A stretch of 16,274 nt of DNA from Acetofilamentum sp. (lineage in GTDB: Bacteria > Bacteroidota > Bacteroidia > Bacteroidales > JAFGXI01). The notes below the pieces were generated by a model. That model ran no database searches, had not been told where the DNA came from, and saw only the letters and a list, made by a program, of their open reading frames with translations. This document shows, one piece after another, positions 1 to 8,100 of this stretch. How positions within the stretch are numbered: position 1 is the stretch's first letter; each line of letters starts with the position of its first letter. The DNA is taken from the NCBI GenBank assembly GCA_020720565.1, contig DYOK01000024.1, positions 1 to 16,274 on the forward strand, given 5' to 3'. The translations under genes and the position numbers were made by a program.

Positions 1-308
1 ACAATTTGATGTTTAAATTATTTTTAATTGTGGCGAATTCGCCATAATTAAAAACTTTTCGCCTAATCCCCTTAAAATAAATGTGTCCCGTTTTTTCTTT
101 TTGTCTTTAAGTAGCGAATTGTCCGCTGTGTAGTTGTATTTCTACACTTGTTGCCAACAAATGACTAAGTTTGTTTTTTAGAAAAAATGCCAGTAAGTGG
201 TATTGGGGTGCAAAAAAATTTAGTAATCAGAATGATCTAATATCAGAGTTTATTTGTGTAAGGTATTGTTTTATTGTTATTTACAAAAACAATAAAAGGT
301 CGAAGACC
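1..308. other. Gene-free left edge
   Basis: No credible coding region is visible here. The only open frame (plus strand from about 171) runs antisense into the carbonic anhydrase gene and its product is low-complexity and resembles no family. The stretch contains a 34-nt palindrome at 21-54, a weak 6-bp hairpin (GTGTAG at 128-133 with CTACAC at 142-147), and the transcription-end region of the carbonic anhydrase gene at about 269-310. It is probably the intergenic gap between carbonic anhydrase and an unseen gene to the left. Confidence 0.7.
21..54. repeat. 34-nt near-perfect palindrome
   Basis: The core GGCGAATTCGCC (32-43) is a perfect 12-bp palindrome. The symmetry continues outward through AT-rich arms to 21 and 54, with a single non-complementary pair (G30 against T45, a G-U wobble in plus-strand RNA). 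No clear T-tract follows on either side, so it is not a textbook intrinsic terminator. It could be the terminator or processing hairpin of a gene left of the window, or a protein-binding site. Confidence 0.6.
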
Positions 309-310
309 TT
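284..310 (-). terminator. Probable terminator of the carbonic anhydrase gene
   Basis: Read on the minus strand, AAGGTC and GACCTT (296-301 and 305-310) form a 6-bp stem with a three-base TTC loop, followed by TTTATTG and a run of five T (285-289). The stem overlaps the carbonic anhydrase stop codon (309-311). A second inverted repeat, TTTTATTGTT (269-278) with AACAATAAAA (288-297), overlaps it and would compete for the same bases. The stem is short, so strength is uncertain. Confidence 0.5.
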
Positions 311-1004
311 ATTTCGAAGTTTTTGGATATTGATAAATCGGATAATGGTTATTATTATTAATATCCTCTTCTAAATTATAAATCTCCTGTACCTTTTGAA
401 GGGTTGCTTTAAAGTCGATGTTCATGTCTTTGAGCAAGCCATTTCGCATGTCGTACATCCAACCATGTACCACTGGATAGCCTTTTTTTAGGTAGCTTTC
501 TTGTACAGACGAACTTTTAACAACATTGAGAACTTGTTCTTCGACGTTTACTTCCGAAAGGCGATCCATACGTTGTTCAAGGTCTTTAATTTCGTTGAGT
601 TCGAGTTTGTGAAAACGATACACATCTCTAATGTTACGAAGCCAATTATCGAGAACCCCAAATTTGTGAGGCAGCATGGCCGCTTTAAGTGCTCCACATC
701 CATAGTGCCCACATACCACAATGTGTTTAACTTCGAGTACCTCGACCGCATATTGTAAAATCGACATCATGTTCATGTCGGAATTGGCTACCACGTTACC
801 TAAATTCCGGTGAACAAATAAATCGCCCATCGATAATCCCGTAATTTCATTTGCTGGTACGCGACTGTCGGAGCAGCCAATGTACAAATAATCAGGGTTT
901 TGTTCTTCGTAATGCCGAGCAAAAAAATCGATATCGGTATTATTAATATCTTCAACCCATCGTTGATTATCTTCAAATATTTTAATATATCGGTCGTCTT
1001 TCAT
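309..1004 (-). CDS. Beta-class carbonic anhydrase
   Basis: This enzyme interconverts CO2 and bicarbonate, supplying bicarbonate to carboxylases and helping internal pH balance; it is expected in the cytoplasm. The 231-residue length fits beta-class enzymes. The zinc ligands and catalytic pair are all visible: CSDSR at residues 44-48 gives Cys44, Asp46 and Arg48, and GHYGCGAL gives His100 and Cys103. The segment around LFVHRNLGN (residues 62-70) is also typical. There is no signal peptide. It is monocistronic, divergent from the TPR gene, with its own probable terminator at the stop codon. A possible -7 box on the minus strand (CAAAAATA in plus-strand reading, 1166-1173) and a TTGAC-type inverted repeat (1096-1116) lie upstream. 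Family assignment is very secure; the physiological role is inferred. Confidence 0.96.
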   Translation of the reverse strand: MKDDRYIKIFEDNQRWVEDINNTDIDFFARHYEEQNPDYLYIGCSDSRVPANEITGLSMGDLFVHRNLGNVVANSDMNMMSILQYAVEVLEVKHIVVCGHYGCGALKAAMLPHKFGVLDNWLRNIRDVYRFHKLELNEIKDLEQRMDRLSEVNVEEQVLNVVKSSSVQESYLKKGYPVVHGWMYDMRNGLLKDMNIDFKATLQKVQEIYNLEEDINNNNHYPIYQYPKTSK

Positions 1005-1095
1005 AGGTGTTATTTGTTGATGCGTTTATTTGTTGAATTTTTAGCTTGTGTCTTAAATCTCAGATTTTAAATTTAAATACATTTCCGTCCTTCGT

Positions 1096-1116
1096 ATGTC
1101 AAAATTGACTTGACAT
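1096..1116. promoter_or_regulatory. Candidate operator with three TTGAC half-sites
   Basis: The arms ATGTCAA (1096-1102) and TTGACAT (1110-1116) are perfect inverted repeats around AATTGAC. The spacer itself carries another TTGAC, so three half-sites lie together: GTCAA at 1098-1102, TTGAC at 1105-1109 and TTGAC at 1110-1114. It lies about 92 bp upstream of the carbonic anhydrase start codon. The binding protein is unknown; the operator role is inference from symmetry. Confidence 0.3.
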
Positions 1117-1292
1117 GGGTGCTTCGTTTTAAGCATAACCTTTAGAAGTACTTGGTCTAATGTTACAAAAATATTAAAAGAATTGAGGCTTAGGCATTTT
1201 TTTTATGAAAAATATCCGATTCGATTTATATCCTTGTTTAAAAAAAACTGGTCTATATGAATTTTAATGTCGCTAGGCAATATATTTATTCG

Positions 1293-1300
1293 TAATTTTG
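1293..1300 (+). promoter_or_regulatory. Bacteroidetes-type -7 box for the TPR operon
   Basis: TAATTTTG matches the Bacteroidetes -7 consensus TAnnTTTG exactly and lies 7 nt before the ATG of the TPR gene. Transcription would begin at or within a few bases of the start codon, giving a very short leader. No clear -33 TTG is seen at the usual distance, which lowers confidence. Confidence 0.45.
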
Positions 1301-1307
1301 CATCAAT

Positions 1308-2720
1308 ATGTATAACGATTATTATCAAGACGAAGATTTAGACTACAGTCTAAATAATTTTGAATCATCTCTTGCAGAACGAAAAAATCAATATTTCGAA
1401 GTGCATGAGTTTGAATACATTATTGATCATTATTTATCGACAAGCAATGCCAAAGCGGCATCAACAGCTGTTCGCAAAGGTCTTAAGATTCACCCAAATA
1501 GCTACGATTTACTTAAAAGAATGGCTCAGGTTTATAATCTTGAAGCAAATTTCGAAGCGGCTTACCAGACCATTCAAGAAGCTTTTTTTGCTTTTGGAAC
1601 AAAAGAAGATGTCGATTATTACATGATTATTGCTGAGTCGGCTTTGGGTTTGGGTTTAACTACCGAGGCACATGAGCATTTTTCTAATGCGATCGATTTA
1701 TCAGGCGAAGATTACAGCGATATTGTGTCTTCGATTTCTGCAATTTATCAACAAGAAGGTTTTATTAAAGAAGCTGCGGACTATTTAAAGTTGATAGCAG
1801 ATCAACACCCTCAGAATCTTTTCGATTTGGCTGTGCTGTATTTTCAAGCTTTAATGTTCGACGAGGCTAACATATATTTCGAAAAATTCATTAATACAGA
1901 CTATCTCAACGGAGAAGCTTGGTTCTATTTGGGCCAATGTGCAGCTTATGGCGATTCTTGGGCATCAGCCGAAAATGCACTGCTCAATTCCATTGCATTG
2001 GAACCGCTTAACGCCTCTTATCATCGTGAATTGGCCAGAATATACGAACATCAGGAGAAGTATTTGCCAGCATTAGAATCATATAAAGAAATTCTTGAAT
2101 TATCGTCTGAGCTCAACGACGGCGTATTGATAGCCATTGGAAACATAAGTTTCAACATGAACTTATACGAAAGTGCACGTAAGAATTATCTTTTAGCGAT
2201 AAAAGTTAATCCGAAGAATGCTTCGGCATTTCATTTATTGGGCTTGCTCGAAATGACCCTCGAACAATTCGAAGAGGCCGAAAAACAATTTACGATTGCT
2301 TTCGATTTAAATCAAGACCCCGAATATTTGGTTTCATTGGCCAATGCCTGTTTTATGAACGACAAAGTGGAATTAGCCGAAGCTCATTTAAATCAAGCAT
2401 TGCAAATTGATACGCTTTTCGAAATGGCTTGGCATCAACTGTTCGATGTGTATTTTTTTACCAATCGATTGGGGAAAGCTTTCCGTATAGCCGACGATGC
2501 GTATCAAACTTTAGAACAGGCTCCAGAATTTGAAATTAAGAAAGCAATTGCGAGCTACTCTTTAGGACACCATCGTAAAGCCCATTTATACCTAAAACAA
2601 GCACTTTCTATTGAACCCGATTTGGTCGACTTCTTTTTAGATTATTATCCTCAAGCCAATACCAATCCCGAAATAATGGAACTTATTGCCACATTTCAAC
2701 ATCAGAATATAAATGAATAA
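1308..2720 (+). CDS. Tetratricopeptide (TPR) repeat protein
   Basis: A 470-residue all-helical scaffold protein with no signal peptide or membrane segment, so probably cytoplasmic. The N-terminus is acidic and Tyr-rich (residues 1-40). TPR-like helical pairs follow from about residue 45 to 440; the clearest lie around 203-236, 237-270, 271-304, 305-338 and 339-371, with the usual small residue and Pro spacing (for example AIKVNPKNASAFHLLGLLE at 297-315). TPR arrays bind proteins or peptides; no enzyme motif is present, so a specific role cannot be assigned. Its stop codon overlaps the start of the downstream PLP enzyme by 8 nt (ATGAATAA), implying translational coupling. A TAnnTTTG box sits immediately upstream. 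The start is chosen because it is the first ATG after that box. Confidence 0.9.
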   Translation: MYNDYYQDEDLDYSLNNFESSLAERKNQYFEVHEFEYIIDHYLSTSNAKAASTAVRKGLKIHPNSYDLLKRMAQVYNLEANFEAAYQTIQEAFFAFGTKEDVDYYMIIAESALGLGLTTEAHEHFSNAIDLSGEDYSDIVSSISAIYQQEGFIKEAADYLKLIADQHPQNLFDLAVLYFQALMFDEANIYFEKFINTDYLNGEAWFYLGQCAAYGDSWASAENALLNSIALEPLNASYHRELARIYEHQEKYLPALESYKEILELSSELNDGVLIAIGNISFNMNLYESARKNYLLAIKVNPKNASAFHLLGLLEMTLEQFEEAEKQFTIAFDLNQDPEYLVSLANACFMNDKVELAEAHLNQALQIDTLFEMAWHQLFDVYFFTNRLGKAFRIADDAYQTLEQAPEFEIKKAIASYSLGHHRKAHLYLKQALSIEPDLVDFFLDYYPQANTNPEIMELIATFQHQNINE

Positions 2721-4020
2721 ATATCAGTTAAAATGCCGTGCCTGTGGACATGTGTTGGCCGACATGAAACAATGGTTCGACAACGAGCAAAAATGTGACG
2801 CTTGCGGGCATAAATTTGTTGATGTCGAATACTTTCAAGACGCTCAAAATGTCAAACAAATAATCGCTGAATCAAAAGCACAATCCCTGTTCGATTATTT
2901 TGATTTTCTTCCGCTAAATCAGCGCGAAAATATTGTGAGTTCAGGCGAAGGCGTAATTCCTGTCGAACATTGGTCTTTTTTAGATCAGTTTGCATTAAAC
3001 CAATACGGTATCAATTGTAAGGTTCATGTTTATCGAAACGATTTGAGCCCAGGAACTGGAACGTTTAAAGATGTTGCGGCATCATTGGCTGCTAGTGTTC
3101 TAAAAGAAAATGGCATTAAACAATTTGCTATAGCCAGCACAGGTAATATTGCCACTGCATTTGCCTATTATTTGGCTAAAGCGGGCATTTCTTTGGCTGT
3201 TTTTATACCTCAAGACGCACTCATGTCAAACGAAGCCGAGATAAGTGCTTATGGCCAAAAAGTATTCCGTGTTGAGGGTGATTATGCATATGCCAAAAAA
3301 ATTGCTACCGAATATGCCAATAAAAACAAAATTTTAATTTCGGGAGGGAACATTGACCCCATGCGTGTCGAAGCCAAAAAAACTATGGTTTTCGAATGGA
3401 TTAGACAAATGGAATCGTTTCCCACAGTGTACATACAGGCACTAAGCGGAGGGACTGGACCAATAGCTATCGATAAAGCCCTAAACGACCTTAAAAATAC
3501 CAATTTTTTACCAGCTTATCCTCGTTATATTATGGTTCAACCTAGTGCTTGCAATCCAATGACATTGGGGTGGGAGCGTGCAAAAGAACTTGGTTTCCCC
3601 GATGGATGGAAAAACGACTATCCAATTATCGATTCGCCAGTTACAAAGGTTCCGACATTAGCTACGGGTAATCCTGCAACTTATCCAATAATTGCCGATT
3701 TAGTTCATAAAAGCAAGGGCGAAATGCTCACCTTCGACGAATCTAAAATTGTGGATGTGGCCAGACTTATCGCATTCGAAAAGCAAGTTCGAATTGGACC
3801 AGCCAGTACCATTGCAATGGGCGGTTTTTTCGAAGCTTTAAAATTTGGTCATATCAAAAATGGCGATGTCGTTTTAATCAACTTGGGAGAAGGTGTTCGC
3901 AGAGCACCAGAATTGATGGAAGAGATGGTTTATACCACCGAAAGGGTGAGTTCTGTGGAGCAATGTCGTGTTCCCGAAATGCAACTTTACAAAGACCAAC
4001 TTTGGCGAAAAGTTTTATAA
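2713..4020 (+). CDS. Threonine synthase-family PLP-dependent enzyme
   Basis: A 435-residue fold-type II PLP enzyme most like threonine synthase, which converts O-phosphohomoserine to threonine. An N-terminal zinc ribbon is visible (Cys8, Cys11, Cys28, Cys31), as in many threonine synthases of this type. The PLP lysine is Lys119 in GTGTFKD; STGNIATA (residues 142-149) matches the substrate loop, SGGTGP (245-250) the glycine-rich phosphate-binding loop, and ATGNPATYP the GNPA motif common in threonine synthases. It overlaps the TPR gene by 8 nt and ends before a strong terminator. No other threonine genes (aspartokinase, homoserine kinase) are adjacent, so a relative such as cysteate synthase or another beta-replacing or eliminating enzyme is possible. 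Family assignment is firm; exact substrate is inferred. Confidence 0.85.
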   Translation: MNKYQLKCRACGHVLADMKQWFDNEQKCDACGHKFVDVEYFQDAQNVKQIIAESKAQSLFDYFDFLPLNQRENIVSSGEGVIPVEHWSFLDQFALNQYGINCKVHVYRNDLSPGTGTFKDVAASLAASVLKENGIKQFAIASTGNIATAFAYYLAKAGISLAVFIPQDALMSNEAEISAYGQKVFRVEGDYAYAKKIATEYANKNKILISGGNIDPMRVEAKKTMVFEWIRQMESFPTVYIQALSGGTGPIAIDKALNDLKNTNFLPAYPRYIMVQPSACNPMTLGWERAKELGFPDGWKNDYPIIDSPVTKVPTLATGNPATYPIIADLVHKSKGEMLTFDESKIVDVARLIAFEKQVRIGPASTIAMGGFFEALKFGHIKNGDVVLINLGEGVRRAPELMEEMVYTTERVSSVEQCRVPEMQLYKDQLWRKVL

Positions 4021-4085
4021 GGTCTTCTCCCTTTTTATTGTTTTTGTAACTAGCCATATATCAGTCTGCTGACTTATTTAAATAC

Positions 4086-4124
4086 AAAAGAGACTGTTTT
4101 CAAATACAAACAGTCTCTTTTTTT
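4086..4124. terminator. Bidirectional intrinsic terminator
   Basis: A perfect 14-bp stem (arms 4086-4099 and 4108-4121, core AGAGACTGTTT) with an 8-nt loop ends in a run of T on the plus strand (through 4124). On the minus strand the stem is followed by TGTATTT, a weaker tract. It lies between the converging PLP enzyme and porP genes and probably serves both. Confidence 0.85.
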
Positions 4125-4136
4125 GTGATATAAGGC

Positions 4137-5048
4137 TTATAACAAGCTTGAACCTTTGTGCTTACTGGTTCCGAAGTTGTACCCTAAAACAATCTCATGC
4201 GTTCCGCTTTGGTGCCCTCGAATATCGGTAATGTCGTAATCAAAGGCATATCCAAATACAAAATTTTGGTAGTTTAGACCTAACATTCCGATTATTGCAT
4301 TAGAGGTTCGATACGAAAAACCTAACCAGTAGTTTTTTTGGTAAATGCCCTTGACATTAACGTCGACCGAAAAAGGAGAGCGCTCTGTAGCTTTAACTAA
4401 GGCTGAGGGCTCTATTTCAAATGTTTTTGATACCAGGAATCTGTATCCACCCATTAAATAATAGTGTCGAATCATGCTGTTTTTTTCCAATTCCTGACCA
4501 GCTACATTAATTGGTAATTCAATCAATTGGGTGGCCGCTAAACCAACGTAATATCGTTCGCCTTGCAAATTAACCCCAAAGTCGGCGTCGGGCACAAAAG
4601 CAGATTTGCTTTTCTCTTGGAGGGTAGCGTCGTCGGGATCGATTTCGGTCATTTTTGCATAGTCGAGACTATATTGAAAGGCTTTAAACGATATGCCAAA
4701 CGACAACTTGGCATCCCACGAGGCCAATTCAAGAATATACGAATAATTGGCTTGTAAACCAACCTTCGTTTCTGGTCCAAAGCGATCGGCAAAAATATAA
4801 CCACCTACACCCATGCTTTTGTTCGCCAATAACATATGTCCGCTAATAGCTTGAGTTGATGGAGCTCCATCTATACCAGCCCATTGTTGACGAGCGGTTA
4901 AACGAACAGGAATATAATCTACATTGCCTGTAATTGCAGGGTTAAGCAAAAAAGGGTTCATCATATATTGGCTATACAATGGTAGCTGCTGAGCCCATAG
5001 AGCACTTGTTGTAAAAAGTGATATAACGAATAATTGTATTGTTTTCAT
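4137..5048 (-). CDS. PorP/SprF family T9SS-associated outer-membrane protein
   Basis: A 303-residue protein of the PorP/SprF family (named TIGR03519 in annotation). Residues 1-19 form a signal peptide ending in ALWA before Gln20. The family signature follows: QYMMNPFLLNPAITG at 27-41, then RQQWAGIDGAP, and alternating beta-strand segments to the C-terminus, consistent with an outer-membrane beta-barrel. In Flavobacterium johnsoniae, SprF is needed for secretion of the adhesin SprB; members are commonly encoded beside large T9SS cargo proteins with type B C-terminal domains. Here it lies 76 nt downstream of such a cargo gene on the same strand, so it is probably the dedicated partner. A hairpin sits in that gap. 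It ends just before the bidirectional terminator. Confidence 0.93.
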   Translation of the reverse strand: MKTIQLFVISLFTTSALWAQQLPLYSQYMMNPFLLNPAITGNVDYIPVRLTARQQWAGIDGAPSTQAISGHMLLANKSMGVGGYIFADRFGPETKVGLQANYSYILELASWDAKLSFGISFKAFQYSLDYAKMTEIDPDDATLQEKSKSAFVPDADFGVNLQGERYYVGLAATQLIELPINVAGQELEKNSMIRHYYLMGGYRFLVSKTFEIEPSALVKATERSPFSVDVNVKGIYQKNYWLGFSYRTSNAIIGMLGLNYQNFVFGYAFDYDITDIRGHQSGTHEIVLGYNFGTSKHKGSSLL

Positions 5049-5091
5049 TTTCTTTCGATTTGTTATTTTAATAATATGATTTGTTAAAATA

Positions 5092-5118
5092 GGGGTAAAG
5101 CATTTGCGGCTTTACCCT
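5092..5118 (-). terminator. Intercistronic hairpin between adhesin and porP
   Basis: GGGTAAAGC (5093-5101) and GCTTTACCC (5109-5117) form a perfect 9-bp stem with a 7-nt loop. On the transcribed minus strand it is followed by CTATTTTAAC, only a weak T-tract. It lies 8 nt after the adhesin stop codon and 44 nt before the porP start. It could be a partial terminator, or an RNA-processing or stability element setting the ratio of the two products. Confidence 0.5.
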
Positions 5119-5124
5119 TTATCC

Positions 5125-8100
5125 TTATTTTACAATGGTTAATGTTCCTGTAATAGCTTCTTTACCATCGTGTAAATCAATCACATATACAAAAGTAGTT
5201 AAGCTAAGGTCTATATTGTTGTAAGTACCGTCCCATTGAGCAGTTTCGTTTTGATATTCTTGACCTGTGCCAGAAAAATTGAAAACCAAGTCGCCCCATC
5301 GGTTAAAAATCGTGATATCGACTCGATCGATTGAGCCAATGTTTACAATATTGAATCGATCGTTTTTACCATCTGCATTTGGTGTAATTACACTTGGGAT
5401 TATCATTTCGATATCGACTCGATAAACTTGATAGGCTTTACATCCATTAAAGTCGGTGACGGTAAGTTGATATAAGCCAGTTCCGAGATTGCTTAAATTG
5501 GCAGATTGCTCACCATTCGACCATTCATATTGATAACTTGGTGTTCCACCAACAGGCACGATGTCAATCGATTGGAGATGATTCTCGATATAAACACTAT
5601 CGGTAATGGCCAGTAGAGTGGCTTGCACAATGCTTGTCATCAAAGTGTCGGTACAGCCATGAGCGTCAGTAACCGTCAAATTGTATTGTCCTGCTTTTAA
5701 ATGTTGTAAGATGCTATCTTGAGAGTGGTTGTTCCAAATAAAATTATAAGGATGAGTGCCTCCCAAGCACGAAACTTCTATTTGACCAATCGAATCGTTA
5801 TGGCAAGGATTGTGGCTAATGTTGTCGAGACTTACCGAAAGTACACTTGGTTCCGAAACAATCAAATTGTTGAGCACTTTGGTACAAGAATGCGAATCGC
5901 TTATCGTCAATGAGTAAGTTCCCGTTCCAATACCTGTCAAGTCTTGAGAAGTTGCACCATGACTCCATAAGTACTGATATGCTGGTGTGCCGCCATTGAC
6001 ATTAACTTGAATTTGGGCATTGTTTTGTCCGAAGCAGTTTACGTTGGTGACGTTAGCATTCGCTAAAATACTGGTGGGTTGGTCGATGCTAACTTGTGTT
6101 GTAGCCGAACAACCATTACCATCTAGGGCTTCGATTTGATAATTACCCATGCCTAAGTTAAGGAAAGTATGCGAAGAAGTACCAATTTGTACACTATCCA
6201 GAATGACACTTCCGTATCGAATGATGTAGGTGAAGTTTGGAACACCTCCAACCACAAGAACTTCAGCCGAACCAGTAGAGGTACCGAAACAGTTTGCGTC
6301 GTTTGCCGATTGCAAAGTGAGTCCGATTGAGCCGCTATTATTAATTTGAACCGAGCTATCGGCTACACACATTAAGCTATCGGTAATAGTAAAGGTGTAT
6401 GTTCCTGAAATTAAGCCTGTTGCATCCGGACTTGTTAGGGTATTATCATGTGCCCATTCAAAACTGTAGCTACCAGTACCACCTGTAACGGTAAGTGCGA
6501 TGCTTCCATTTGCACCACTACAAGTACTTGGAGAAACGCTGATTGTAGCCACAATAGGATTAGGCTCAGACACATTATAGGGTTGAACTAACTCACATCC
6601 ATTTTGATCGTGGATGGTAACTTGGTAATCCCCAGCAGAAAGGCCACTTACTGAGTTTCCTGTTTGACTGTTAGACCACGTAAAATTATAGATTGGAGTA
6701 CCGCCATCGGCTTGAACAGATAGGTAGCCACTGTTAGAACCATTACAAGTTACCATGCCTGAGTCGATAAGAGAAATACTCAACGCATTGGGTTCTGATA
6801 AGCTCATTTGACGTGTTACCACACAAAGGCTATCATCAGTAACTGTGACCCAATAGGGTCCAATAGGTAAATGATCGATGCTAGCATCGGTATCAGAACC
6901 AAAGCTCCAATGGTATTGATAGGGTGCGGTTCCGCCATTAACGTTAACCGAAATAGCTCCCGAAGCTTCTCCAGTGCACAAAATACTTTGGTCGAGATGC
7001 ATGGTGGCATTAATCTGTGGGTTTTGCAAAATATCAAACGATAAACTTGCGATACATCCGAGATTGTCTTTTACGATAATAGCAAAACTGCCTGCCCATA
7101 AACTATCAATTGCATGGTCTGACCCATTTTGTAGCGTATCAGAACCTTCTTTAAAGGTATAATTGAAAGGTGCTGTCCCCCCTGAAATAATTGAAATTTG
7201 AGCAGTGCCTAAAGAATCTTGATAACATCTGTTGTGAGTAAGCGAACCAATCGAAATGTTAGCGGCACCTAAGTCAGTTAAACTGGCACTGCTTTCTAAT
7301 GAACAACCATTTCCGTCGTACACTGTGATGTTGTAGTTGCCTGCTACTAAGGAGTCAGCAGTTTGAAGAATGGTATCGTTGCCAACTAAATTAGTCCATT
7401 CAAATTGGTAGCTTCCAACACCGCCACTAACATTTGCACTTGCCGAGCCATCATTATTCCCACAATTGGGCGAAACTGTTGTGAAATTAATCGCCAATGC
7501 AGTAGGCTCTGAAATAGTGTCGGTTTGTGTGATTACACAACCCATATTATCGGTTACAGTAACGCTATAAATACCAGCACTTTCTGTAATGTTAGAAGAT
7601 GTAGCTCCATTCGACCACTCGAAAGTATAGGGATTCGTTCCACCACTTACATTGCTCGTAATTTGGCCATTGTTACCTCCGTTACAAAGCACATCGTAAG
7701 CATTTGTGATAATACTTAAAGCACTGGGCTCAATAATTTGAATCGAACTAATAAACGCACATAAATTGGCATCATAAACTGTGACATCATACATTCCTTC
7801 AATTAAGCCGAAAATGGTATCGTTGGTTTGAGCACTTTCGCTCCATAAATAGGTGTATGGCGAAGTACCTCCAGTGGGACTAATAGAAGCTCGGCCATCA
7901 TTTCCACCAAAACAACTCACATTTTGGTACGCAGTTGTTGCTGTTAATTCGGTGGGGTCGCTAATATTAACTGAATATGTTGCAGAGCAAGCATTATCAT
8001 CTTGAACCGTTACGTTATAACTGCCAGCAGCTAGTGAGAAAGCGGTGTCATTGGTTTGATTACCTGCATTGTTATCCCATAAGTAGGTGTACCCGGTTGA

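Larger units (their letters stand above)
1005..1307. other. Divergent intergenic region
   Basis: This 303-bp AT-rich gap separates carbonic anhydrase (minus) from the TPR gene (plus) and must hold both promoters. Visible elements are a TTGAC/GTCAA cluster at 1096-1116, a possible minus-strand -7 box at 1166-1173, and a good plus-strand -7 box at 1293-1300. No open frame or structured RNA was recognised. Confidence 0.6.

Noticed and set aside
171..374. Plus-strand open frame of 67 codons at the left edge
   Set aside because: It runs antisense into the carbonic anhydrase gene and through its terminator hairpin, with a low-complexity product and no recognisable domain.
501..758. Plus-strand open frame of 85 codons inside carbonic anhydrase
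   Set aside because: Antisense shadow of a gene whose zinc ligands and length are all intact.
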